Origin: Chitinophagales bacterium
GTDB lineage: Bacteria; Bacteroidota; Bacteroidia; Chitinophagales; JADJOU01
Length of the DNA: 64,000 nucleotides
Direction: 5' to 3'
Assembly: GCA_016787225.1 (NCBI GenBank)
Contig: JAEUUY010000006.1
Coordinates: 124,001-188,000 of the forward strand
Positions 54,250 through 63,025 of the stretch are shown piece after piece. Under the pieces are notes generated by a model. It ran no database searches and had not been told where the DNA came from. It saw only the letters and a program-made list of their open reading frames with translations. Every line of letters begins with the position of its first letter. The first letter of the stretch is position 1. A program made the translations under genes and the position numbers.

Positions 54250-54771
54250 ATGTCCGCTATTATCTTGCCTGTCCAAGGAAAATCGCCAAATATTCCGAAA
54301 TCGTGCTTTATAGCACCCAATTGTACTATAGTGGGCGAGGTGGAAATGGGAGAAGAATGCAGCGTATGGTTTAATGCAATCGTGCGTGGCGATGTGCATT
54401 ATATCAAAATGGGTCATAAAGTCAATGTACAGGATGGAGCCGTCATTCACTGCACCTATCAAAAATGCCCCACAAACATCGGCAATAATGTATCGATAGG
54501 CCATAGAGCTATAGTCCATGGGTGTACCATTCACGATAATGTCTTAATTGGGATGGGGGCTATTGTAATGGATAACGCAATTGTTGAGTCTAATTCTATC
54601 GTTGGTGCAGGATCAGTCGTTACCGAAGGTACTCATATAAAATCTGGCGAAGTGTGGGCGGGTGTTCCGGCAAGAAAAATTAAAGATATCAACGAAGAAT
54701 TACAAAAAGATACTCTAGAAAGAATTTCGAATAATTATGTCATGTACAGCTCTTGGTTTAAAAAAAATTAG
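54250..54771 (+). CDS. Gamma-carbonic-anhydrase family protein
   Basis: 173 residues forming a left-handed beta helix of hexapeptide repeats (IVGEVEMGEECSVWFNAIVR, NIGNNVSIGHRAIVHG, VLIGMGAIVMDNAIVESNSI). The zinc-binding His residues are in VIHCTY and IGHRAIVHGC. Probable CO2 hydration or a related zinc-dependent role; members of this family are often not proven active. Overlap with neighbours is absent. Confidence 0.87.
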   Translation: MSAIILPVQGKSPNIPKSCFIAPNCTIVGEVEMGEECSVWFNAIVRGDVHYIKMGHKVNVQDGAVIHCTYQKCPTNIGNNVSIGHRAIVHGCTIHDNVLIGMGAIVMDNAIVESNSIVGAGSVVTEGTHIKSGEVWAGVPARKIKDINEELQKDTLERISNNYVMYSSWFKKN

Positions 54772-54855
54772 AAGATAGATTTGAGATATTAGAAATTAGA
54801 TAAAAATTTAAAGTGATTTATGTGTCTTAGAGCCTTTGTCGAAAAAATATAGCAA

Positions 54856-55359
54856 ATGGAAGAAAGCGTAGTTTTGGTTAATGAGGAAAATGAAGTTATG
54901 GGATTGATGCCCAAAATAGAAGCACATGAAAAAGGTATGCTTCATAGGGCTATTAGTATTCTTTTATACAATTCCCAGGGCGAAATGCTGATTCAACAGC
55001 GAGCTAAGACTAAATATCATTGGCCTCTGATCTGGTCCAATGCGGTATGTTCACATCCACGAGAAAATGAAAGTTTTCAGGAAGCCGCCGAGAGAAGATT
55101 AAAGGAAGAGCTAAACATAAGATGTTCATTAGAAGAAATATATCGCTTTGTATATAAAGCACAAGATGAACAAACAGGTCTTATCGAACATGAATACGAT
55201 GTAGTATATAAAGGTATCTATGATGGAGATGTTCCATTCAACCCCGATGAGATTGAATCTATTAGATGGATAGCTTTAGACAGTTTGTCCCAAGAGATTG
55301 AAAATGAGCCAGAAAAGTTTAGTTTTTGGTTTAAAGAGATATTGAAAAAATTTGAATAA
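54856..55359 (+). CDS. idi: Isopentenyl-diphosphate delta-isomerase, type 1
   Basis: Interconverts IPP and DMAPP for isoprenoid synthesis. Nudix fold with HRAISILLYNSQGEMLIQQR, the active-site Cys and following motif in WSNAVCSHPRENES, the Nudix-like ERRLKEEL, and the metal-binding HEYDVVY. 167 residues is usual. The following gene overlaps it by eight bases. Confidence 0.93.
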   Translation: MEESVVLVNEENEVMGLMPKIEAHEKGMLHRAISILLYNSQGEMLIQQRAKTKYHWPLIWSNAVCSHPRENESFQEAAERRLKEELNIRCSLEEIYRFVYKAQDEQTGLIEHEYDVVYKGIYDGDVPFNPDEIESIRWIALDSLSQEIENEPEKFSFWFKEILKKFE

Positions 55360-56524
55360 CAAAACAGCGTTTTTTATAAATAATGAAAGAAGAATTAGCA
55401 TTTCCATAGCTATAACCTTGGCTGTTATTGGAGCCCTTACGGCAAAAAATTATCAAAACAACTTTAAAATTTTTCAGGGAGCCTATTTTCATTTCATAGA
55501 AATGCTTCCATTACACAATGCTTATCCTGAGGAATATTTTGATTTTTTATTGTATGGACCTGCATTTTCTCTCATAGTCGCTCCTTTTTCTCAGATTTAT
55601 TTTCATGTCGATAAAGTTTTGTGGGTGGTTTTTAATGGTCTTTTGTATATCTATGCTATGGATAAGATCTTCGATAATAAAAAGGGATTTTATTATTCGT
55701 GGATATTTATTTGCTTCCAGGACATATACATTTCGGGGTTATCTTTTGAAATCACAAATGCCATGGTGGGTATTATTGTTTTGTCATTTATATTCATAGA
55801 GCGGCACCGATTTTTTCATTCCGGGTCTATAGCGGGTTTTTTCTCTACAATAAAACTTTTTCCAGTAGTAACCCTTTTGTTTTTTTCTCAAAAGCCTGAA
55901 AAGAAGTTTATTTTTGGCTTTGTTTTTGGTTTGTTTTTAGCAGTTTTTTTGCCTGCGATTTTCTCAAATCTTGATTATACTTTAAACTCTTATTATGAAT
56001 GGTTTAAGGCACTTCAGCTAAAAGATTCATTGAACTGCCAGTCGAATTCTATGATAGATTATTCCTTGCCAGGATTGTTTAGAAAAAACTTGAACTATAT
56101 AAATTTTTCAACATGGCTTTTTTTACTTTTTGGAATCTTCTCATTATTCCCACTCTTTGTTAAAAACTGGTATTTTAAAAACCTAAAATATGAATTGTTG
56201 GTTCTTGGGATCTTGTCTTGTTTCATTTTTAATAGTAGTTCAGAATCGCCTACAATTATAATTTCGTCAACGGCTGTGGCCCTGTGGTGGAATTTAATAG
56301 AAAAGAAAAAAACGGTTATGAGCTATTTATTTTTAGTATGCTACATGCTTTTTACTGCTATTCCTTCCATAACAGGTTATCCTGAAGAGTTTAAACAGGA
56401 AATACTTCACGCTAGGGGATTTCGAGCTCTAATGCCCGTTCTTTTGTGGTTTTATGTTTTAGCGCAATCATATAGAAAGCAGAAAATTTTCGGCAAATCA
56501 ATACCTCAACTAGTCAACACCTAG
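55352..56524 (+). CDS. DUF2029/GT87-type polytopic membrane protein
   Basis: 390 residues, about nine to ten hydrophobic helices with a first periplasmic loop (YFHFIEMLPLHNAYPEEYFD, LLYGPAFSLIVAPF) typical of DUF2029, the GT87 family of polyprenyl-phosphate-dependent mannosyl- or arabinosyltransferases. The TTG at 55352 starts inside the end of idi. The acceptor is unknown. Confidence 0.75.
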   Translation: MNNKTAFFINNERRISISIAITLAVIGALTAKNYQNNFKIFQGAYFHFIEMLPLHNAYPEEYFDFLLYGPAFSLIVAPFSQIYFHVDKVLWVVFNGLLYIYAMDKIFDNKKGFYYSWIFICFQDIYISGLSFEITNAMVGIIVLSFIFIERHRFFHSGSIAGFFSTIKLFPVVTLLFFSQKPEKKFIFGFVFGLFLAVFLPAIFSNLDYTLNSYYEWFKALQLKDSLNCQSNSMIDYSLPGLFRKNLNYINFSTWLFLLFGIFSLFPLFVKNWYFKNLKYELLVLGILSCFIFNSSSESPTIIISSTAVALWWNLIEKKKTVMSYLFLVCYMLFTAIPSITGYPEEFKQEILHARGFRALMPVLLWFYVLAQSYRKQKIFGKSIPQLVNT

Positions 56525-56580
56525 ACAAATATTCCAATGTAAATAATTCTATTTATCTACAAAATCCTTAATTTCGCCCC

Positions 56581-57921
56581 ATGTTAAAAATCAAACCACA
56601 AAACCCTAAAGGCGTTAGAGACTTTTTGCCCGAGGAAAATCGAAAACGCGAATACATCATTGGTGTCATGAGAAAACACTTTGAGTTATTTGGTTTTCAA
56701 TCAATCTATAATCCGGTATTTGAACGATTAGAAACCCTTCAAGGAAAATATGGCGAGGAAGGGGATAAACTGTTATTCAAAATTTTGAATTCAGGTGAAT
56801 ATCTAGATGAAAAGGGATTAAAAATTTTAGAGACTAAGCCTATTCAGTTTGGAAAGCTTACCCAAGAAATCTCTTCCAAAGGCCTTCGCTATGACCATAC
56901 CGTTCCTCTTGCTCGTTTCGTATCTCAGTATCAGAATGATTTGACTTTTCCATTTAAGCGTTATGTGATAGGTCCTGTTTGGAGGGCGGATAGACCTCAA
57001 AAAGGTCGCTATCAAGAGTTTTTTCAATGCGATGCTGATATCGTCGGCTCCAAAGGACTGGTAGGCGATGTGGAAATGGCCTCTCTGTTCCTAACGGTAT
57101 TTCAAGAACTTAAGCTAAAAGTTGAAATAAGGATAAATAATAGAAAGATATACAATGGAATATGTGAGGAAATTGGTATAGAAGAAAGTAATATAACATT
57201 GGTTTCGACCATTCTCGACAAATGGGATAAAATTGGAGAAGAAAAGGTAAAAGAAGAGTTAGCACAAATCATAGGTGAAGAAAAAACAAACAAGTTATTA
57301 AATATTCTGTCTGTTCAAACTCTTGACGAATTCAATTCAAAATTCAAAATTGAAAATTCAAAATTGACGGAAGGTCTCACCGAGCTCAAATATATTTTCA
57401 CACATGCGCAATCAGAAAACCTAAAATTCGACCTTAAACTACTCAGAGGATTAGACTATTATACTGGTACAGTTCTTGAGGTGGTTTCTGCAGAAATGGC
57501 TTATGGAAGCATCGGTGGTGGCGGTCGCTATGATAATTTAACGGAAATATTTGGTTTGCGAGACATATCGGGAATAGGAATTTCCTTTGGATTAGATAGA
57601 GTTTTTGATGTTATGACCGAACTGAAGAGATTTCCTGAAAATTCTGAAGCAAAAAAGACACTGATACTCAATTTGACAGAGGCAGCGACAAGCCAATATT
57701 TTTCTTTACTAAGCGAAATTCGCGGCGCAGGTAAAATCGTAGATTTATATCCTAGTATAGCTAAAATGGATAAGCAACTCGCTTATGCAGACAAGGCTGG
57801 TTATACCTATGCTATTATTATTGGTGAAAACGAATTTAATAGCAAGCAAGTTACTATTAAGGATCTAGAACAACGCCTTCAGTCGACAGTAAATATCAAT
57901 CAAATACAGACTTATTTATAA
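56581..57921 (+). CDS. hisS: Histidyl-tRNA synthetase
   Basis: Class II aminoacyl-tRNA synthetase. Motif 2 region VWRADRPQKGRYQEFFQCD, histidine-specific motif LRGLDYYTGTVLEV, YGSIGGGGRYDNL, motif 3 GIGISFGLDRVFD, and a C-terminal anticodon-binding domain to residue 446. ATG at 56581, with a TAATTTCG -7-like box 13 bases upstream. Confidence 0.95.
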   Translation: MLKIKPQNPKGVRDFLPEENRKREYIIGVMRKHFELFGFQSIYNPVFERLETLQGKYGEEGDKLLFKILNSGEYLDEKGLKILETKPIQFGKLTQEISSKGLRYDHTVPLARFVSQYQNDLTFPFKRYVIGPVWRADRPQKGRYQEFFQCDADIVGSKGLVGDVEMASLFLTVFQELKLKVEIRINNRKIYNGICEEIGIEESNITLVSTILDKWDKIGEEKVKEELAQIIGEEKTNKLLNILSVQTLDEFNSKFKIENSKLTEGLTELKYIFTHAQSENLKFDLKLLRGLDYYTGTVLEVVSAEMAYGSIGGGGRYDNLTEIFGLRDISGIGISFGLDRVFDVMTELKRFPENSEAKKTLILNLTEAATSQYFSLLSEIRGAGKIVDLYPSIAKMDKQLAYADKAGYTYAIIIGENEFNSKQVTIKDLEQRLQSTVNINQIQTYL

Positions 57922-57953
57922 TCTAATGCCGTTTAGAATTCTGTAATAGTTCT

Positions 57954-57969
57954 CCTGATAGCTATCGGG
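57954..57969. repeat. REP-like palindrome
   Basis: CCTGATAGCTATCGGG, a 16-bp near-perfect palindrome between hisS and the helicase gene. TGATAGCTATAGGGAC at 38393-38408 differs from the matching stretch at 57956-57971 by one base, so it occurs at least twice in part. Confidence 0.6.
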
Positions 57970-58009
57970 ACGCTACGCTCCAATGGACTAAACACAATTC
58001 ACAACGGTA

Positions 58010-58066
58010 TTTACCAATCTATGCATATAAAACACTAGGACTATTTAATATGTAAGATTGGTATAA
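58010..58066. repeat. GGACTAT-core palindromic element, third copy
   Basis: Arms TTTACCAATCT (58010-58020) and AGATTGGTATAA (58055-58066) flank AGGACTATTTAATATGT. The right half closely resembles the element at 36684-36713. Together with the REP-like palindrome it fills most of the 239-base gap between hisS and the helicase gene. Confidence 0.6.
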
Positions 58067-58160
58067 TGTTGGTAAAATCCATCCTAGACTAAATAGAGTT
58101 CAACTATTTTTACAAGTCAAATATTCAAAATTTAGAATTATAAATTCATAATTAATAATA

Positions 58161-60422
58161 GTGCACTATTTAGACGAACTTAACGAAATTCAACGACAGG
58201 CTGTGACGGAGTTTGAAGGCCCCGTAATGATCAATGCAGGACCTGGCTCAGGTAAGACCAGAGTATTGACGTATAGAATCGCCTTTATGATGGAACAAGG
58301 AGTCCAGCCATATAATATATTAGCATTAACCTTTACCAATAAGGCTAGTAAGGAAATGCGGGAGCGAATTGAGAAATTAATAGGTTCAGATGCGCGCAAT
58401 CTTTTTATGGGTACATTTCATAGTGTATTCGCGAGAATACTGAGAACCAAGGCCTCCATGCTAGGCTATACAAATAATTTTAGTATTTATGATTCGGATG
58501 ATACCAAGTCTGTAATCAAGGCTATTGTAAAGGAATTAGGATTGAATGAAGATTTGTACAAAGCTAATTATGTCTATAGTCGAATCTCCAATTTGAAAAA
58601 TAATCTTATCAATTATCGACTCTACGCAACTAGCGAAGACTTGATAGCAGAGGATGTAGAAGCCAATCGCCCACGAATGGGAGATGTGTTTCGACATTAT
58701 TCAGAGAAATGTTTTAAGAATAATGCGATGGATTTCGACGATTTGCAGTTGAAATTCTATGAACTAATTGTTCGTTTCCCAGAAGTGCTCTATGAATTTC
58801 AGCACAAGTTTCAGTTCATAATGGTGGATGAGTTTCAGGATACGAATTTCGCGCAATATTCAATTATCAAAAAGTTGGGGGATGTCTATCAAAATATTTG
58901 TGTTGTAGGAGACGATAGTCAGAGCATTTATGCGTTTCGCGGCGCGAGTATTGACAATATCTTGAGTTTTCAAAAAGACTATTCAGATACCAAAGTTTTT
59001 AAATTGGAACAAAATTATCGAAGCACACAAACCATCGTAGACGCTGCAAACAAGATTATTAAGCACAATCAGCATCAGCTAGAAAAAACAATATGGACAT
59101 CGAATAGCCAAGGAGAAAAAATAAAACTACTTAAAACGTTTTCCGACAATGATGAAGGCAAGCAAATAGTAGATGATATATTTCATCTCTGTATGACCAA
59201 GCAAATTTCCTATGCGGATGTGGCTATTCTCTATCGCACCAACTCTCAATCACGCTCTTTTGAAGAAGCATTGCGTAGAAAAAATATTCCTTATATTATT
59301 TATGGCGGTATTTCGTTTTATCAGCGAAAAGAGGTCAAAGATTTAATAGCATATTTAAAACTCATTGTCAATCCATATGATGAAGAGGCACTAAAACGTG
59401 TTATCAATTATCCATTAAGAGGTATAGGAGACACTAGTTTTCAAAAAATGGTGGTTTATGCCTCTGGTAATAACATGAAGATATGGGATGTCATAGAAAA
59501 TATAAGTGAAAATAAGGTGGTTACAGGTCGCACGGCCGAAGCTATAGAAAAGTTTTATACTATGATTCGAGCGCAACAAGTGCAAAGTGAACGGAACGCG
59601 CATGAAGTAGCTACAGAAATTGCAAAACAATCCGGATTATTAGGAGAACTCTATGCAGATAAGTCAGTAGAAGGCGTGAGTCGATACGAGAATTTACAGG
59701 AGCTATTGAATTCTATAAAAGAATTTGTCGAAAATGATGAAGTAATAGAAAATGAAGAAATGGCAACCGATAAGTCGCTGGGATCATTTTTACAATCCGT
59801 TACCTTACTTACAGATAAAGACACACAGACTGAAGATAAGCCCTCTGTTAAATTGATGACCATCCATGCTTCAAAGGGTCTGGAATTTAAGGCGGTATAT
59901 TTAGTAGGTTTAGAGGAAAATTTATTTCCTTCTCAGCGTTCGAGCTATACCTTAGAGGACTTAGAAGAAGAGCGCAGGCTGTTTTATGTTGCTGTGACAC
60001 GCGCAGAGTCGCATTTAATGCTAAGTTTTGCGACGAGTCGGTATAAATTTGGTCAAATTAACCCAAGTGAACCAAGTCGATTTTTAAAAGAACTTCCCTC
60101 GGAAATAATAGACTTTAAAGGAGCGCCTAACCCTGAACTAGATCAAAATCCATTTGCGAAAAAAACATTGCAATACCAACCTAATTCCTTGGTCAAGACA
60201 ATAAGACAGGTTAATTTAGCATCTGCAGTAGATGCTAAAAACTTCGTAGCAGATAGTCCAGACAAACTCATAGCAGGGATGGAAATTTTACATATTCAAT
60301 TTGGCAACGGAAAAATCACAGAAATTTCAGGAGATGGAGACAAGAAAATAGCCACGATTGATTTCAATGGCAATATAAAGAAGATAATGCTAAAATATGC
60401 AAAAGTACAGATAGTGAGTTGA
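58161..60422 (+). CDS. UvrD/PcrA-type superfamily 1 DNA helicase
   Basis: 3'-5' helicase of nucleotide excision and mismatch repair. Q motif LNEIQRQAV, Walker A AGPGSGKTRVLTYRI, motif Ia LTFTNKASKEM, Walker B FIMVDEFQDTN, motif III GDDSQSIYAFRGA, motif IV EQNYRST, motif V MTIHASKGLEF, motif VI RRLFYVAVTRAE. 753 residues with a GTG start at 58161; the first strand begins within five residues, so no better start is seen. It could be called uvrD or pcrA. Confidence 0.93.
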   Translation: MHYLDELNEIQRQAVTEFEGPVMINAGPGSGKTRVLTYRIAFMMEQGVQPYNILALTFTNKASKEMRERIEKLIGSDARNLFMGTFHSVFARILRTKASMLGYTNNFSIYDSDDTKSVIKAIVKELGLNEDLYKANYVYSRISNLKNNLINYRLYATSEDLIAEDVEANRPRMGDVFRHYSEKCFKNNAMDFDDLQLKFYELIVRFPEVLYEFQHKFQFIMVDEFQDTNFAQYSIIKKLGDVYQNICVVGDDSQSIYAFRGASIDNILSFQKDYSDTKVFKLEQNYRSTQTIVDAANKIIKHNQHQLEKTIWTSNSQGEKIKLLKTFSDNDEGKQIVDDIFHLCMTKQISYADVAILYRTNSQSRSFEEALRRKNIPYIIYGGISFYQRKEVKDLIAYLKLIVNPYDEEALKRVINYPLRGIGDTSFQKMVVYASGNNMKIWDVIENISENKVVTGRTAEAIEKFYTMIRAQQVQSERNAHEVATEIAKQSGLLGELYADKSVEGVSRYENLQELLNSIKEFVENDEVIENEEMATDKSLGSFLQSVTLLTDKDTQTEDKPSVKLMTIHASKGLEFKAVYLVGLEENLFPSQRSSYTLEDLEEERRLFYVAVTRAESHLMLSFATSRYKFGQINPSEPSRFLKELPSEIIDFKGAPNPELDQNPFAKKTLQYQPNSLVKTIRQVNLASAVDAKNFVADSPDKLIAGMEILHIQFGNGKITEISGDGDKKIATIDFNGNIKKIMLKYAKVQIVS

Positions 60423-60504
60423 CTTTAGTAATTAACAGTCATTCGTGACGCAGCGTAGAGTAGTTCAGGAATCTAAGTAAAACTAAGTTTAAATAATACA
60501 AACA

Positions 60505-61176
60505 ATGGAAAAGAATTGGAGTGAAGTTAAAGCAGAATCATCATGGTTGATGTTCAAGATCATGAGCGAATTTGTGGAAGGATTTGAGAAAATGCCCAAG
60601 ATAGGGCCTTGCATCTCTATCTTTGGGAGTGCACGTACTAAGCCTGATGAACCCTATTATGAGAAGGCGGAGCGAATGGCCATGAAATTAGTTCACGAGG
60701 GATTTGGCATTATTACAGGAGGAGGGCCGGGGATTATGGAGGCTGCAAATAAAGGCGCTCAGGCCGCTGGAGGAAAATCGGTAGGTCTCAATATAGTTTT
60801 ACCGCATGAGCAGAAACCCAACGAATATATTGATATCGATAAGTCATTTGATTATAATTTCTTTTTTGTACGTAAGGTTATGTTTGTAAAATACGCACAA
60901 GCGTTTATCATTTTTCCAGGGGGATTTGGCACTATGGATGAATTGTTTGAAGTACTGACCTTAGTGCAAACTAATAAAATTGATAAAATACCAATTGTTT
61001 TATACGGAAGTGACTTTTGGGGTGGCTTAAAAGAATGGATTATTCAAACCATGAAAGAGTTTCAATATATATCCGATGGAGATGAAAACTTTCTAGAAAT
61101 TGTCGATACTACCGATGAGGCGATGGCAGTAGTACGAAAGTTTTATGCGCACGAAAGTTTAAGACCGAATTTCTAG
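60505..61176 (+). CDS. LOG family protein (Rossmann-fold nucleotide-processing)
   Basis: 223 residues. FGSARTKPDEPYYEKA at the N-terminus, GGGPGIMEAANKGA and PGGFGTMDELFEVLTLVQ, the LOG-family signatures. Members act as nucleoside-5'-monophosphate phosphoribohydrolases (cytokinin activation in plants, purine-nucleotide salvage in bacteria). The last 18 bases overlap the convergent GSCFA gene. Confidence 0.88.
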   Translation: MEKNWSEVKAESSWLMFKIMSEFVEGFEKMPKIGPCISIFGSARTKPDEPYYEKAERMAMKLVHEGFGIITGGGPGIMEAANKGAQAAGGKSVGLNIVLPHEQKPNEYIDIDKSFDYNFFFVRKVMFVKYAQAFIIFPGGFGTMDELFEVLTLVQTNKIDKIPIVLYGSDFWGGLKEWIIQTMKEFQYISDGDENFLEIVDTTDEAMAVVRKFYAHESLRPNF

Positions 61177-62190
61177 ATTTTTTAATTCATTCTCAAAGTA
61201 TTCTTGTTCTTTTGTAAAATTTATATGAGGATTAGACTTCATATATTCAAATATTTTAGCTATATAGGATTTTAAAAAATTTATGTGTTCTACTGTGCCG
61301 CCATGTTTTGCTCTATGATTCATTGCAAGGTGTAGTTGATGAAATTTGTCCATATCTTCGTATGAATTTGAATCTATACATAAGTTTTTAAAATAGTCAA
61401 ATACAATATTAGTTGCCAAGTAGTTTGGGTGAGCAAAATCTATGTCAAAAAATCGGTAGTCTCTTAATACATCTATTACAATTTCATAGGAAGGGAAATA
61501 ATAGATTTCAGGGTGTTTTTGGGTAATTAGATTAATCGCTTCTATCAATCGTGCCTTGCTGCGATTATTTTCTATCACACCATCTCTTAAATGTCTTACT
61601 GGACTTATAGTTAATGTCAGCTTAATGCCTGGATTAATTTTTAGCAATAAGTCATATATATTTTCTAGGCTTTTTAAAATATCGTTTATTGGTAACAAAG
61701 TTTTTCGAAAATCATTCTGTGGTGCTTTGTGACAATTGGCTACCCAAATATTCTCATCGTTATGAAAATATGAGAAGGCACTTCCTAAAGTAATAATTAC
61801 ATGTTGTGCTTGAGATAAGAAGGTTTCACTTTTAATAATTGAATTATTAATACTCTTCAGCGCGGTTTGAGCAGATAAATTAGAAAAATTGGTGTGATGA
61901 TTCCAACTGCCATATAGATCATGATAAAGAAAAAGGTCTTCCAAGCGGTATTTTTTTTTGTTGTAAATTTCTGAAAAACATCGTTCAATAGACAAAATGT
62001 CAAATAAAATGCCATATGGATTCGACATAACAGAGAATTTCCGCTGGGACAATAAAGCAAAAATGTTTTCAGAAAAACAAGATCCTATAAGGAAAATAGA
62101 GTCTTTTAAACCAATCTTATGCGTTGAATGTGAAAAGTTTGGGTCAAGGTATAACTTAAAATTAGACACTGTGCAATTTATTTTATACAA
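61159..62190 (-). CDS. GSCFA domain protein
   Basis: 343 residues of the GSCFA family, an SGNH-hydrolase-like esterase family. The signature IGSCFSENI appears near residue 32; further conserved blocks are NPYGILFDI, VIITLGSAFSYF, LTISPVRHLRDG and FAHPNYLA, the last carrying a His in the usual catalytic place. It may act on a cell-envelope acyl group. Its 3' end overlaps the LOG gene on the opposite strand by 18 bases. Confidence 0.87.
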   Translation of the reverse strand: MYKINCTVSNFKLYLDPNFSHSTHKIGLKDSIFLIGSCFSENIFALLSQRKFSVMSNPYGILFDILSIERCFSEIYNKKKYRLEDLFLYHDLYGSWNHHTNFSNLSAQTALKSINNSIIKSETFLSQAQHVIITLGSAFSYFHNDENIWVANCHKAPQNDFRKTLLPINDILKSLENIYDLLLKINPGIKLTLTISPVRHLRDGVIENNRSKARLIEAINLITQKHPEIYYFPSYEIVIDVLRDYRFFDIDFAHPNYLATNIVFDYFKNLCIDSNSYEDMDKFHQLHLAMNHRAKHGGTVEHINFLKSYIAKIFEYMKSNPHINFTKEQEYFENELKNLEIRS

Positions 62191-62205
62191 TATTAATAAA
62201 TTCTA

Positions 62206-62213
62206 TATCTTTG
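62206..62213 (+). promoter_or_regulatory. Bacteroidota -7 box of the outer-membrane barrel gene
   Basis: TATCTTTG is a perfect TAnnTTTG box 40 bases before the start codon. The -33 region is only T-rich, with no clear TTTG. Confidence 0.55.
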
Positions 62214-62252
62214 CCATAGTTCTAAAATCTTAAAATTCTAAAATCTAAATTT

Positions 62253-62954
62253 ATGAATAAACTATTAAAATTGTCTATGGTTGCTGGTTTTGCAGCATAT
62301 TCTATCTTTGTCCAGGCTCAAGACAATCCCACATCTTTGAAGAACATATCAGATAAGGATGCTGTGTCGGTAACTAAGAAACTGAATATGCGCATATATG
62401 GTGGCCCTTCTATGGATTTTATGTACGAAGGTGAACACTCTGTAATGAAAGGTGGTCGATTCGGCATGAATGGAGGCTTCGAGGTTAATAAAACTTTTTC
62501 GAAAAGAGCGTATGGTATTATAGGCATTGGAATCACATCTGGAGGCTTTGAAAGATGGATAAATGATGATCCTTCTGTTAAAAGTAAAACTTCCTTTGAT
62601 CAAATAACGGCATTAGAGGTTCCAATAGGGTTAGGTTTTAATTTAGGAAAAGAGTCTCCAAGAGGGTTTTTTACAAACTTCACCTTAATCAATAGCGTTA
62701 CATTAAGATCGGAGTCAAACTTCACCATTGTCCCTTTTGGAAGTTTCGCTGCTAGTTCTAATCAAGTGAACAATACCTTTGACAATTTTAACTTAGGCGC
62801 TAGAGCAGAATTTGGTATCAAAACTAAGTTTGAAGGAAATAGCTATGCTGCCTTCAGTTTAGCACCAAGAGCGATGTTTTACAATAGATTCTCAACTAAT
62901 ACTAAGCAATTTACAGGCCTAAGCATAGCAGCACTTATGAGCTTCTACTTTTAA
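62253..62954 (+). CDS. PorT-like outer-membrane beta-barrel protein
   Basis: 233 residues with a signal peptide ending near VQAQ. Alternating amphipathic strands (RIYGGPSMDFMYEGE, GMNGGFEVNKTFSKRAYG, VPIGLGFNLG, ALMSFYF at the C-terminus ending in Phe) fit the PorT/OmpW-like barrels of Bacteroidota. Function unknown. It has its own -7 box and a strong terminator, so it is probably monocistronic and well expressed. Confidence 0.75.
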   Translation: MNKLLKLSMVAGFAAYSIFVQAQDNPTSLKNISDKDAVSVTKKLNMRIYGGPSMDFMYEGEHSVMKGGRFGMNGGFEVNKTFSKRAYGIIGIGITSGGFERWINDDPSVKSKTSFDQITALEVPIGLGFNLGKESPRGFFTNFTLINSVTLRSESNFTIVPFGSFAASSNQVNNTFDNFNLGARAEFGIKTKFEGNSYAAFSLAPRAMFYNRFSTNTKQFTGLSIAALMSFYF

Positions 62955-62977
62955 TTAATTATAACATTAAATTATAG

Positions 62978-63005
62978 AGTCGGCTTTTTGGCCGACTTTT
63001 TTTTT
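62978..63005 (+). terminator. Rho-independent terminator
   Basis: AGTCGGC (62978-62984) and GCCGACT (62991-62997) form a perfect 7-bp stem with loop TTTTTG and a run of nine T. Confidence 0.92.
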
Positions 63006-63025
63006 CATTAGTCAAAATTTCTACA